The notes under the pieces were generated by a model that saw only the letters and a list, made by a program, of their open reading frames with translations, did no database searches and had not been told where the DNA came from. Below are positions 16,794 through 26,713 of a DNA stretch of 64,000 bases, one piece after another. Each line of letters begins with the position of its first letter. Within the stretch, counting starts at the first letter, position 1. The position numbers and the translations under genes were made by a program. Location of the stretch: the NCBI RefSeq assembly GCF_014656375.1, contig NZ_BNCH01000008.1, forward strand, positions 1 to 64,000, read 5' to 3'. The DNA comes from Aliiroseovarius zhejiangensis. GTDB taxonomy: Bacteria; Pseudomonadota; Alphaproteobacteria; Rhodobacterales; Rhodobacteraceae.

Positions 16794-17111
16794 ATGCATC
16801 CTGCTATGTTGCATCGAAAATACCTGTCGCAACGCAAGCTCGGCGACTTGGCGCATCGTGAACGCGCGAAAGCGAGCGGCGGCGTCCTGCGCGGATGGCT
16901 GCGGGCCACGATCCGGCAGTGGCAGCGCCGAAAGATGACGGCCAGACTGCAAGCTCTGGATGACAGGCTGCTGGCGGATATCGGCATGCTTCGCACGGAT
17001 ATCCCGCGCGCGGTTGATGGGATCACCGATCGCGAATTGCACGTGGTCCCGTTGACGCCCGCCGTCGCCCCGGCGGTTGACGATGGCGACGGTTACCTGC
17101 GCGCCGCGTAA
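16794..17111 (+). CDS. DUF1127 domain protein
   Basis: A small basic protein of 105 residues with the DUF1127 core WQRRKMTARLQALDDRLLADIG near residues 42-63, followed by the usual DIPRAVDG. DUF1127 proteins in alphaproteobacteria are Arg-rich, often bind RNA, and have been linked to phosphate and carbon metabolism; this one's target is unknown. The ATG at 16794 is chosen over the longer frame because AAGGAG lies at 16782-16787. It is monocistronic. Confidence 0.82.
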   Translation: MHPAMLHRKYLSQRKLGDLAHRERAKASGGVLRGWLRATIRQWQRRKMTARLQALDDRLLADIGMLRTDIPRAVDGITDRELHVVPLTPAVAPAVDDGDGYLRAA

Positions 17112-17237
17112 CGATTGTACAAGCGCCCTTCGCGCCACCGGCCACGGTGGCGCGAGATCACCCACGCGCGAAGGAAATCCACATCCCGAGAAGGAGCCGG
17201 TCCACGAGCTGTCCTTTGGATTGACGGCACGTCCTGT

Positions 17238-17860
17238 TCAAAGGCTCAGCACCAGCGTGGCAATCGAAAAATAGACCAGAACGCCGACAGCGTCCGAGAT
17301 CGTCGTGACAAGCGGCCCGCTTGCGGTTGCCGGGTCTAGCCGCAGTCGGCTGAGAAGGAACGGCAGGGACATGCCCACAAGGCTGCCGATGATGACAACG
17401 ACGAACATCGTTAAACCGACGATCAGTGCGATGTCCACACCGCCCCGCCATGCACCGACCGGAAAGACCACCGCCGCCATCGTCAGCCCAAGCGCCGCTG
17501 CAACGACGAGTTCGCGCAGGATCAGGTCGCGCCAGTCCTTCAGCGCCACGTCCCCGGTCGCGAGCGCCCGCACCAGCAGTGTCGCCGATTGCGACCCCGC
17601 ATTGCCGCTGCTGTCGATCAGAAGCGGCAGGAAGAATACCAGCGAGACATAGGCCAGGATCAATTCGTGCAGCTGCACCGCCCCAATCAGCCGGCGGTCA
17701 TGCCGGCGTCAAGCGTTGCGAAATCCGAGGTCATCAAGGCACCCGCACAGCCCTCGGCATGTATCGAAAGCCGATGGATGTCGTCGCGATCCTCCGGTGC
17801 GAGATCGCGAACCATGCGATGCTGTTCATCAAGCAGAGCTGATTGAACAGGCGAATGGCG
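17238..17860 (-). pseudogene. Decayed mgtE-type magnesium transporter
   Basis: Two pieces of an MgtE protein in different frames. The upstream piece (about 17687-17850) reads LLDEQHRMVRDLAPEDRDDI and EGCAGALMTSDFATLD, the junction of the N domain and CBS region. The downstream piece (17238-17690) carries DRRLIGAVQLHELILA from the CBS region fused directly to the membrane part with LLIDSSGNAGSQSATLLVRA, the conserved pore segment. Most of the CBS pair, the first helices and nearly all of the N domain are missing, and the frame shifts near 17690. An intact MgtE is about 450 residues, so this cannot make a working channel. The 240 bases beyond it hold no recognisable coding sequence. Confidence 0.8.
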
Positions 17861-18102
17861 TCTTCGCTGCTGTCGGCCTGACTTGTGCAAGAACACCCGT
17901 ACCGGCCAGGCCCGGCAACGCGTGCATCCTGCGGTCTGCACGAAAGGCTGTGTTTCGCTGGAAAGTCCGGAGATCGGGTAAAGCACCGGTCCCCGCGCGC
18001 CTGATGTCTGCGTTCCCACTTGTCCGATCAGGATATGGTTCAGCCGCGCTTCCGGCGTCAATTGACGGCCAAACCCGTCAGGTCGTTGCCCACAGATATA
18101 AG

Positions 18103-18133
18103 AAGCGGCCCCCAAGCAGGTTGAGGGCCGCTT
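18103..18133 (-). terminator. Intrinsic terminator of ggt
   Basis: AAGCGGCCC at 18103-18111 and GGGCCGCTT at 18125-18133 form a perfect 9-bp stem with a 13-base loop, 27 bases past the ggt stop codon. On the minus strand it is followed by the T-rich TTCTTATAT. Confidence 0.7.
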
Positions 18134-18159
18134 TCAGGTGTCATTCAGGCGTCTGCCGA

Positions 18160-19884
18160 TCAGTGACCCAACGTCGCGGCATCCACCCGACGCGGGTCGG
18201 ATGCACCGAACAACAAACCGGCTTCCGCGTCGACCATGATTGACTGGGTGGAGCCCATCACCGATTTTTCCACCACGCTGTGGCCGCGTTGTTCCAGAAT
18301 GCGGATGGTATCCTTGCTGATGCCATCTTCGATCCGGATTTCGTCGGGCAACCATTGGTGGTGGATGCGCGGCGCGACGGACGCCTCGGCGATGTTCATG
18401 CCGTGGTCGATGACGTTCATGATGATCTGCAACGTAGTTGTGATGATGCGCGAGCCGCCGGGGCTGCCGGTCACCAGAAACACATCGCCATCTTTCATCA
18501 CCAAGGTGGGCGACATCGACGACAAGGGGCGCTTGCCCGGTTCCACCGCGTTTGCATCCCCGCCGATCAGGCCATAGGCATTGGCGACACCGGGCTTGGC
18601 GGAAAAGTCATCCATCTCGTTGTTCATCAGAACGCCGGTGCCATCCGCGACCATGCCCGACCCGTATGAGAAGTTGATCGTATAGGTGTTGGACACCGCA
18701 TTGCCCCATTGATCAACGATCGAGAAATGCGTGGTCTCATTGCTTTCATAGGGGGCAAGATCACCGGGTTTGATCGTGTCCGACGGGGTGGCGACATTCA
18801 GGCTGATCTGGCTTCTGATGTCGGCGGCATAGTCTTTCGAGGTGATTTCAGCCAGCGGAACATCGACAAAATCGCTGTCCCCCAAATATTCGGACCGGTC
18901 GGCATAGGCGCGTTTCATCGCCTCGGACATCAGGTGGATCGTATCGGCCGAGTTGTGACCCAGAAAGCCAATCGGATAGTCTTCAAGGATGTTCAGGATC
19001 TGCACGATATGCGCGCCGCCCGAGCTGGGCGGGGGCATCGAAACGATCTCGTACCCGCGATATTCACCGGTTACGGGTTCGCGCAGAACGGGCTTATAGG
19101 CCGCCATGTCCTCGACGGTGATCCGCCCACCGGCCGCCTGCACCGATGCGGCAATCTGTTCCGCGACGCTGCCCTTATAGAACCCGTCAACGCCTTCGTC
19201 CGCGATCTTTTGCAGCGTGTTGGCCAGATCGGCCTGCACAAGAAGTTCGCCCGGTTCATAGAAACTGCCATCTTCCTTATAGAAGATGGATTGCGAGGAC
19301 GGCCATTTCTTCAAACGATCTTCCAGACCTTTCAGGCTGTCCGCCAATCCGGGGGTCACCGCGATCCCGTCACGGGCCAGCGCGACGGCGGGTGCTACGA
19401 CTTGCTCCCAAGACATCGAACCGTACTCATCCAGCGCCATTTTCATCCCGGCAACGGTGCCGGGCACACCCATGGCCAACCCGGTGAAGCGGGACAATTC
19501 GCTGTCGGCGTTGCCGTCGGCATCCAGAAACATATCGCGATCCGCGCCTGACGGGGCCATTTCGCGATAGTCAATGGCGCGGGTTTCGTTGGTTTCGGCA
19601 TCATGCACCAACATGAAACCGCCACCGCCCAGGTTGCCGGCGCGCGGAAGCGTGACCGCCAGCGCAAAGGCCACGGCGATGCCTGCATCAATCGCGTTGC
19701 CGCCAGCCTCAAGAATATCCAGGCCGACCTGTGCAGCCACCGCTTCTTGTGCCGCGACCATACCGTTTTCGGCATAGACCGGATGCACCCGATCCTCGCC
19801 GGAATAGATGGCGGCTTGTTGGGCATAAGTTGGTTGAACAGTGGCAAGTGATGCGCACAGCGCACCCACATAAAATCGTTTCAC
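18160..19884 (-). CDS. ggt: Gamma-glutamyltransferase
   Basis: Periplasmic N-terminal nucleophile hydrolase that cleaves glutathione and other gamma-glutamyl compounds. The 574-residue precursor has a signal peptide (about residues 1-21, ending YAQQ) and self-processes before the catalytic threonine Thr384 in NETTHFSIVD, giving large and small subunits. Other family marks are GGNAIDAGIA near 61, NLGGGGFMLVHD near 84 and SSMSPT with GSPGG in the small subunit. The gene stands alone, with its own terminator downstream. Likely role: scavenging glutathione sulfur, nitrogen and amino acids. Confidence 0.95.
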   Translation of the reverse strand: MKRFYVGALCASLATVQPTYAQQAAIYSGEDRVHPVYAENGMVAAQEAVAAQVGLDILEAGGNAIDAGIAVAFALAVTLPRAGNLGGGGFMLVHDAETNETRAIDYREMAPSGADRDMFLDADGNADSELSRFTGLAMGVPGTVAGMKMALDEYGSMSWEQVVAPAVALARDGIAVTPGLADSLKGLEDRLKKWPSSQSIFYKEDGSFYEPGELLVQADLANTLQKIADEGVDGFYKGSVAEQIAASVQAAGGRITVEDMAAYKPVLREPVTGEYRGYEIVSMPPPSSGGAHIVQILNILEDYPIGFLGHNSADTIHLMSEAMKRAYADRSEYLGDSDFVDVPLAEITSKDYAADIRSQISLNVATPSDTIKPGDLAPYESNETTHFSIVDQWGNAVSNTYTINFSYGSGMVADGTGVLMNNEMDDFSAKPGVANAYGLIGGDANAVEPGKRPLSSMSPTLVMKDGDVFLVTGSPGGSRIITTTLQIIMNVIDHGMNIAEASVAPRIHHQWLPDEIRIEDGISKDTIRILEQRGHSVVEKSVMGSTQSIMVDAEAGLLFGASDPRRVDAATLGH

Positions 19885-20036
19885 GATCGGTCCCCCCCTT
19901 GAATATAAAAGAATGCAAGGGAAGCGTCCGGCACGCGCAGCGTCGGGTCAAGCCGGGTGCCACGCACACGCGGAAATCCGCGCAACCCAAAATGGATTGA
20001 TGACCCGGCGTAATTCTAAAATGTGGGGAGTGCTGG

Positions 20037-21230
20037 CTATCCTGCCACGGCCTGTTGGCGGCGCAGCGAAATGACGGTCAATCCAAACGCAATCGCACCA
20101 CACAGCGCGATGGCCGCCACCATTGGCGTTGCCGTTCCGTCAAAGAAGGGCGATGCTGCGACGATCATCACGCCGCCGGTCAGCATTTGCAGCGTGCCAC
20201 CAAGCGACGAGGCAAGGCCCGCCAGATCTCCGTGGTCTTCAAGAGCCATGACCATCGTGGTCGGGATCACAAGGCCAAGCCCCGCGTTTCCAAGCAGCAG
20301 AAAGCCGATCACAATGGGAAGCGTTGCCCCACCCAGAAGCGAGATGACCAGAAGGACCAGCGTAAAGCCTGCAAACACGCCTGTGCCCAACCGGATGGTT
20401 TTCGCCAGCCCGATGCGGCCGGCCAGAGGTCCGGCAAATTGCGACGCGGTGAAGAAACCTGCCGCATTCACGGCAAAGGCCAGCGAAAAGCCGGTGGGCG
20501 ACAGGCCAAACTGGTTCATATAGACGAACGAGGCTGAGGCGAGAAAGACAAAGAAACTGGCCATGCCAAAGGCGCCGATGAAGGTCAGGCTCATGAAGCC
20601 GGGGTCGGTCAGAAGCGTGCGCGCGCCTTTCAGCATGCTGCGCAGATTGGCACGGGTGCGCCGATGGGCAGGCAGCGTTTCCGGCAACAGGGTTGCGGTC
20701 ATCGTCAGGCTGATCAGGGCGGCCGCCGCGATCACACCAAAGATGACACGCCAGCCTGCAAACGCCAGAATCCCGCTTCCGGCCAGCGGCGCAAGCATTG
20801 GCGAAACCGAGATCACAAGCATGATCATGGCCATCAGCCGTGTCGCGTCGGCACCCGTGTGCATGTCGCGGATGATGGCGCGGGGCACGACCATCAATAC
20901 CGCGCCGCCCAGCCCTTGCAGAAACCGCCACGCGGTCAGCTCGGCCACGGATCCAGCCATCGCGGCCCCGATTGACGCGATCAGAAACACACCGACGCCA
21001 ACGAAAATCGGCAGTTTGCGCCCCGATTGATCCGCCCATGGGCCATAGATCAGCTGCGCAATCCCGAAGGCAATGAAATACGAGGTTATGGTCGCCTGAA
21101 CGGCCGTTTCCCCGGCACCCAGATCGGTCGCAATGGCAGGCATCGCAGGCAGATACATGTCGATCGCAAATGGGCCGACCATCGACAACGTTCCCAGCAC
21201 AACGGCCGAGCGCACCAGACTGACTGACAT
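20037..21230 (-). CDS. Bcr/CflA-family multidrug efflux MFS transporter
   Basis: A 397-residue 12-helix major facilitator drug/proton antiporter. The motif GPWADQSGRKLPIFVG near residues 63-78 is the loop 2-3 signature (motif A), and WRFLQGLGGAVLMVVPRAIIRD near 98-120 is motif B with its conserved Arg. The antiporter-type GWRVIF follows. Within the superfamily it fits the Bcr/CflA group of bicyclomycin- and chloramphenicol-type exporters; its true substrate is unknown. The start at 21230 is preferred over 21299 because AAAGGA sits just upstream. It is transcribed alone. Confidence 0.87.
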   Translation of the reverse strand: MSVSLVRSAVVLGTLSMVGPFAIDMYLPAMPAIATDLGAGETAVQATITSYFIAFGIAQLIYGPWADQSGRKLPIFVGVGVFLIASIGAAMAGSVAELTAWRFLQGLGGAVLMVVPRAIIRDMHTGADATRLMAMIMLVISVSPMLAPLAGSGILAFAGWRVIFGVIAAAALISLTMTATLLPETLPAHRRTRANLRSMLKGARTLLTDPGFMSLTFIGAFGMASFFVFLASASFVYMNQFGLSPTGFSLAFAVNAAGFFTASQFAGPLAGRIGLAKTIRLGTGVFAGFTLVLLVISLLGGATLPIVIGFLLLGNAGLGLVIPTTMVMALEDHGDLAGLASSLGGTLQMLTGGVMIVAASPFFDGTATPMVAAIALCGAIAFGLTVISLRRQQAVAG

Positions 21231-21511
21231 GACTAATCCTTTTCTTGCGTCAAAAAACGCAATACGCCCTTGTGTCGGGATGGGTAACAGAATGCGCAAT
21301 GAACAAACTGCGCGCCGACACGATCCACCAAGGGGGCGACATTGCCCTGTCGGACTTCAGAAGGCAAGATGTCACCAGCATGGAGACGCAGCGCAACGCC
21401 ATGTTGGTGTCCTCTCACCCTCGTCCCTTGAATGGGCCAGACCGTTTTCCCGACCTCTCCGCGCTGGCAGGGTGGTTTCAACATGGCGCCAAAGCGCGTC
21501 TGTGCCGGCAA

Positions 21512-22477
21512 TCAGCTTTTGTTGCGAAAGATGAATCCGATGAGGTTCAGCAGGATCTGGGCTGCCAGGATCTGCGTGCTTTCTGACGGATCATAGGCCG
21601 GGGCCACTTCCACCAGGTCGATCCCCACGACATCGCCGCGTTTGGTCAGACCCTGCAGGATCTCCAGCACCTCGTAATAGAGGAAACCGCCATGGCTGGG
21701 TGTGCCGGTGCCCGGCGCGATCGAGGGGCAGAACCCGTCGATGTCGATGGTGACATAGAACCGGGCACCTTCCGGGATCCGGTCCAGAACCCCCTCGGCC
21801 CCCAGCGCCCGAACCTGGCGCACGGACAGAATGTCGGTGCCACGCGCACGGGCGTCCTCGTACCCGTCCCGCGTGGTCGACGACACGTTGCGGATGCCCA
21901 ACTGGGTCATGCCGCTGACATAGCCCTTTTCGATCGCCCGACGCATCGGGTTGCCATGACCTTCGGTCACGCCGTGACGTTCATCCACGAAATCCAGATG
22001 CGCGTCGATCTGCACGATATGGATCGGACCGTTTCGGGCACAATCTTCTTCAAACGCGCGCACGCAGGGGATGCTGACCGAATGATCGCCTCCGATGGTG
22101 ACGGGAATGGCACCCGCATCAAGGATCTTCTTCACGCCATATTCGATATTCGCGTGGCTTTCCGTGGTCTTGGTATGGACGATATCGGCGTCACCGATAT
22201 CGACGATCCGCACATCTTCGCCCAGATAGGTTGCGTCATCCTCGTGATCATATGCCCCGCCCAGACCGAAGCTGAACAGGGTCGAGGCCTCGCGCACCGC
22301 GCGCGGACCGAAGCGCGCGCCCGAGCGGTACTGGCAGCCGCAATCGAAGGGCGCGCCCAGAATCGCGACATCCGCGTCGATGCTGTCCCAGTCGCTGACA
22401 TAGGGGTTCTTGCCGAATGTGGCGATGCCGACAAAAGGCAGGTTCAGACGGTGGGTATCATTACCGTGGGCTGACAT
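21512..22477 (-). CDS. speB: Agmatinase
   Basis: Mn-dependent ureohydrolase that converts agmatine to putrescine and urea. The 321-residue protein carries the metal-binding signatures GGDHSVS near residue 138, DAHLDFVD near 163-170 and DIDGFCPSIAPGTGTPSHGG near 246-265. Related guanidino-acid hydrolases share these motifs, so the substrate is the family default rather than proven. It lies downstream of a frameshifted gene remnant on the same strand and has no polyamine gene beside it. Confidence 0.88.
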   Translation of the reverse strand: MSAHGNDTHRLNLPFVGIATFGKNPYVSDWDSIDADVAILGAPFDCGCQYRSGARFGPRAVREASTLFSFGLGGAYDHEDDATYLGEDVRIVDIGDADIVHTKTTESHANIEYGVKKILDAGAIPVTIGGDHSVSIPCVRAFEEDCARNGPIHIVQIDAHLDFVDERHGVTEGHGNPMRRAIEKGYVSGMTQLGIRNVSSTTRDGYEDARARGTDILSVRQVRALGAEGVLDRIPEGARFYVTIDIDGFCPSIAPGTGTPSHGGFLYYEVLEILQGLTKRGDVVGIDLVEVAPAYDPSESTQILAAQILLNLIGFIFRNKS

Positions 22478-22496
22478 ATGTATCTCCGTTGTGTGG

Positions 22497-22690
22497 GTTG
22501 ACGATTGGCCGGTTCCGGCAGGAACAGGGTGATCCGGGGGAAGGCGACCAGACGGCCGGTGGTGACGGGCTTACCCCCATGCTCTTGTAGGTTTCCGGCA
22601 AGATCGGCAAGACCTGCACCCGCATTTTGAAGGTCTCGAAACCCTCGTTCAGCAGGCCATGGATGGGTTCCGACGGCAACAGAGAGGGCA
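22497..22690 (-). pseudogene. Frameshifted fragment of an unrecognised gene upstream of speB
   Basis: Two successive minus-strand frames show protein-like sequence with high GC3, which random frames here lack. The first half reads PSEPIHGLLNEGFETFKMRV (about 22690-22580); after a one-base shift near 22575 the second half reads GGKPVTTGRLVAFPRITLFL and ends near 22497. No stop-free single frame has this bias throughout. I do not recognise the family. It looks like the C-terminal part of a real gene disabled by an indel, or a sequencing error in a short gene co-transcribed with speB. Confidence 0.4.
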
Positions 22691-22706
22691 ACGGGAAGAC
22701 CCGGCT

Positions 22707-23000
22707 TTAAGGTAACTCCGATGATTTTGGTCGTGGTGCCAGATTCGGGTGACCGACCGGAAACGTGCTCGTGGACAAAATCACGCCATGCTCATCGACA
22801 ATGATCCGAAAGGCGCGGCCCTGGTGCCGGAAAGTCAGTCGCCAGCGGTTCGCATCCTCACCCTCGCCTGCCTCGCAAAGTGATGCGATTTGTCGGTCCT
22901 GCATCCGGATACGAATCTCTTCGACGGACAGGTCAAACGCTTTGGCAAGCATTTGCGCGTCCACGATGAATTGCTCCTCGTTTCTCTCGATCCTGCTCAT
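22707..23000 (-). CDS. DUF6522 family protein
   Basis: A 97-residue soluble protein that fits the small DUF6522 family of Rhodobacteraceae. Visible features are an N-terminal FIVDAQMLAKAFDLSVEEIR segment, a single Cys in SLCEAGEGEDANRWRLTF, and a beta-rich C-terminal half (FRIIVDEHGVILSTSTFP). No enzymatic motif is present. Its ATG overlaps the stop of the upstream membrane-protein gene by four bases, so the two are co-translated and lie behind the Rrf2 regulator gene, suggesting a shared regulon. Confidence 0.7.
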   Translation of the reverse strand: MSRIERNEEQFIVDAQMLAKAFDLSVEEIRIRMQDRQIASLCEAGEGEDANRWRLTFRHQGRAFRIIVDEHGVILSTSTFPVGHPNLAPRPKSSELP

Positions 23001-23278
23001 GTCTTGTCCCGCCCGTATTCATTTGCCGCGGCGACAGTGGCGAAATGCGACGCGACCACCTGTCTGACAGCAATCAGGGCATCAGGATCTTCGGCACATT
23101 CCTTGAATTGGGTCGAGCCCATCAGACAGCCGGTGACGGCCCAGGCACAGAACAGGTTGAACCCGATCAATACGACCCATGGGCTGAGGCTGCCCGCCAT
23201 TGCAAAGCCCATCAAGGCAAGCAGGATCGACAGCGACAGGCCGACATGCCGTTCGGATATGGTCAGCGCGGACGTCAT
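22997..23278 (-). CDS. Small two-helix membrane protein
   Basis: A 93-residue protein with two membrane helices (about residues 9-29 and 32-52: SILLALMGFAMAGSLSPWVV and IGFNLFCAWAVTGCLMG), then a soluble C-terminal 40 residues. The start at 23278 is chosen over 23335 because the longer frame begins with non-conserved sequence inside the leader of the next gene. Function unknown. It is 19 bases from the Rrf2 gene and overlaps the DUF6522 gene, making a three-gene operon rrf2, membrane protein, DUF6522. Confidence 0.65.
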   Translation of the reverse strand: MTSALTISERHVGLSLSILLALMGFAMAGSLSPWVVLIGFNLFCAWAVTGCLMGSTQFKECAEDPDALIAVRQVVASHFATVAAANEYGRDKT

Positions 23279-23297
23279 CCTGGTTCGCCTTTCTTCA

Positions 23298-23714
23298 TCA
23301 CACCGCCACCTGTTGGGGAAGCGAGATATCGGCAAGCGTCGAGTTGTTCAGCTCTTCGATGAACCGGCGTTCCGCCGTCTGAAGCCGGGCCTTCAGCCGA
23401 CAACAGCCGGCAATTGTGCACGCCCCGCCATCCGGTCGGAAACACTCGACCAGCGATTGCCCCTGTTCCAGAAGCTGGACAACATCCCCAAGCTGGATTT
23501 CGGCCGGGCTGCGCCGCAGAAAGGCCCCACCATTCACCCCGCGCCGGGTCTCGACAATACCGCCTTGTGCGAGCCGCTGCATGATCTTGGCCAGATGGTT
23601 GCGCGACAGTTGGAACTCTTCAGCCAGATCAGCCGTCGAGAACGCCCGGTCGGGCGCACTGGCCATCCGCATCAACATACGAAGCCCGTAATCGGTGAAG
23701 GAGGTGAGGTTCAT
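23298..23714 (-). CDS. Rrf2-family transcriptional regulator (NsrR-like)
   Basis: A 138-residue winged-helix regulator. The DNA-binding part is near residues 1-60 (FTDYGLRMLMRMA, then LAEEFQLSRNHLAKIMQRLA). Three cysteines in CFRPDGGACTIAGCCR, near residues 91-106, have the spacing of the [2Fe-2S] or [4Fe-4S] ligands of NsrR/IscR-type sensors, so it probably senses nitric oxide, iron or redox state. It heads an operon with two small proteins. A perfect inverted repeat lies 22-36 bases upstream of its ATG and may be an autoregulatory operator. Confidence 0.87.
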   Translation of the reverse strand: MNLTSFTDYGLRMLMRMASAPDRAFSTADLAEEFQLSRNHLAKIMQRLAQGGIVETRRGVNGGAFLRRSPAEIQLGDVVQLLEQGQSLVECFRPDGGACTIAGCCRLKARLQTAERRFIEELNNSTLADISLPQQVAV

Positions 23715-23735
23715 GCCGCTCCGTCTTTTCTAATC

Positions 23736-23750
23736 GGTATTTACAATACC
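23736..23750. promoter_or_regulatory. Candidate operator of the Rrf2 regulator
   Basis: GGTATT TAC AATACC is a perfect 6-bp inverted repeat with a 3-base centre, placed 22-36 bases before the regulator's ATG and in an AT-rich stretch that likely contains the promoter. Rrf2 proteins are commonly autoregulated from such dyads. Confidence 0.5.
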
Positions 23751-23917
23751 TATTTAACAGAGATACAATGAGAATCAAGTTCAAAACCCCGAGGCCCCCA
23801 TGTCATCTGGTGATCCACGGATCCTATCCGCCCGCCCAATAGCCTTGTCGAGCGGCGTCGTGCCCATGCTCTGAAAGCGGTGGACCTGATGGACGATACA
23901 AACAAAAAGGATAGCTG

Positions 23918-24325
23918 ATGCCGCCGGCAAGGCCACCCGTCCCCGACGCCCCCGGCGAGCGTATACGCGTCAAGCGGATCTATCGCGCGGCGCGCGTGTC
24001 GGACGGCAAGCGGATACTGGTCGACAGGCTCTGGCCGCGCGGCGTTGCAAAGGATCGCGCCCGCCTGTTTCAATGGTGCAAAGAAGTCGCACCTAGCGAT
24101 GGCTTGCGGCACTGGTTCCACACTCACCCCGATCAGTGGCAGGCATTCACCACGCGTTATCACGCAGAGCTTGCCGCACATGACGATTTGATCCGCGAAC
24201 TTGCCGGATATGCGCGCGAGGGCGTTGTCACGCTGCTTTATGCCTCGAAGAACGAGTCGCAAAACAACGCCATCGTGTTGCGCGATTACCTGCGGCAATG
24301 GTTGGAAAGAGTGGGGCAGACATGA
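23918..24325 (+). CDS. DUF488 family protein
   Basis: A 135-residue cytoplasmic protein of the DUF488 family. Typical segments are RIYRAARVSDGKRILVDRLWPRG (shown by VKRIYRAARV and ILVDRLWPRGVAKDRA near residues 18-45), WFHTHPDQW, and the C-terminal VTLLYASKNESQNNAIVL near residues 105-122. The family's biochemical role is not established. AAGGA lies 7 bases before the ATG. Its stop overlaps the start of a 43-aa Cys-containing peptide (ATGA), which in turn overlaps the 5-FCL gene. Confidence 0.82.
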   Translation: MPPARPPVPDAPGERIRVKRIYRAARVSDGKRILVDRLWPRGVAKDRARLFQWCKEVAPSDGLRHWFHTHPDQWQAFTTRYHAELAAHDDLIRELAGYAREGVVTLLYASKNESQNNAIVLRDYLRQWLERVGQT

Positions 24326-24453
24326 CGGACCGGCGAAAACCCCCGCTGCGCACCCGGCCTTGCGACCTGCTGGGTTGCGAACAGCCCGCCTTCGGGCTTG
24401 CCGGGCCTGTCCTGAACTGCACGTCTCAAAACGGTTTCAAGGTGATGACATGA
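24322..24453 (+). CDS. 43-aa Cys-containing peptide between DUF488 and 5-FCL genes
   Basis: A short open frame MTDRRKPPLRTRPCDLLGCE continuing to a TGA at 24451-24453. It has three cysteines (residues 14, 19 and 33) in CDLLGC and VLNC, the layout of a small metal- or cluster-binding peptide. Both ends are ATGA overlaps, with the DUF488 stop and the next start, which strongly suggests it is translated by coupling rather than being a chance frame. No family is recognised. The next protein also begins with a Cys-containing N-terminal segment. Confidence 0.5.
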   Translation: MTDRRKPPLRTRPCDLLGCEQPAFGLAGPVLNCTSQNGFKVMT

Positions 24454-25145
24454 GCGACCAATTCAAAAGCCACCGCTGCCAAACCGGCTTTTCCTCGCCA
24501 CCCTGCTACGACGCCGAGGGCGCGACAGAGTCGTGCGATACGTTGGGGGTCGTCCCCAAACAGGCACAGGACGTGGCCCGCTGGCGCAAGGCAGAACGCA
24601 TTCGCCTGCGCGACGCGCGCCAGGCATTGTCGGTTGCTGCGCGCAAGAAGATCGGCGCGGCGCTGGCCGGGCATCTGCAGCAGGTGCTGAAAGACCGTTT
24701 TGCCGGGGCGCGGGGCATGGTGTTATCTGCCTACTGGCCGATCAAGGGCGAACCCGACCTGCGTCCGCTGATGGCCACGCTTCACGACGCCGGCGTGACG
24801 GTCGCCCTGCCCGTGGTCGAAACCAGGGCCGCCCCGCTCACCTTCCGCCACTGGACACCCGAAACCCGCATGGTGCGCGGCGACTGGAACATTCCCGTTC
24901 CGCCGCCCACCGCACCCGTCGTCACACCCGACATCGCGCTTGCCCCCCTTGTCGGCTGGACGGCGGATGGCTATCGCCTCGGCTATGGCGGCGGCTATTT
25001 CGACCGGACATTGGCGACGCTGGACCCGAAGCCCTTTGTCATCGGCATCGGGATCAAAGCGGCGCAGCTTGCGACCATATATCCGCAACCCCATGACATC
25101 CCGCTCGATCTGATCCTGACCGAGATCGGCTTGCACAGCGGTTGA
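24450..25145 (+). CDS. 5-formyltetrahydrofolate cyclo-ligase family protein
   Basis: A 231-residue protein of the 5-FCL family, which converts 5-formyl-THF to methenyl-THF with ATP; distant members act on other substrates. The core motifs are RKAERIRLRDARQALS near residues 48-62 and GYRLGYGGGYFDRTLATL near 173-190, the latter the family ATP-binding loop. An unusual N-terminal extension (about residues 1-40) contains CQTGFSSPPCYDAEG and a further Cys. The start at 24450 is chosen because it overlaps the stop of the 43-aa peptide, and the longer frame lacks family sequence. Confidence 0.8.
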   Translation: MSDQFKSHRCQTGFSSPPCYDAEGATESCDTLGVVPKQAQDVARWRKAERIRLRDARQALSVAARKKIGAALAGHLQQVLKDRFAGARGMVLSAYWPIKGEPDLRPLMATLHDAGVTVALPVVETRAAPLTFRHWTPETRMVRGDWNIPVPPPTAPVVTPDIALAPLVGWTADGYRLGYGGGYFDRTLATLDPKPFVIGIGIKAAQLATIYPQPHDIPLDLILTEIGLHSG

Positions 25146-25168
25146 GGATCAAATAGCTGGATTGATGA

Positions 25169-26596
<1,428 letters not shown>

Positions 26597-26657
26597 GCCA
26601 CGCCATCGCGTCAGCGAAAAACCGGGGCGATCTCGTCTTTGCCTGGCAGCTTTCACT

Positions 26658-26702
26658 GGGGTCACTGCATAAAAGTGACGTTATTGTCCGGCTCGTGCGA
26701 AC
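26658..26702 (+). repeat. Left terminal inverted repeat of the Tn3-family element
   Basis: Begins GGGGTCACTGCATAAAAGTG and continues for 45 bases. Aligned with the reversed right end it differs at 8 positions. The 12-base core CTGCATAAAAGT is identical at both ends. Confidence 0.85.
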
Positions 26703-26713
26703 GAACAGGGAAC

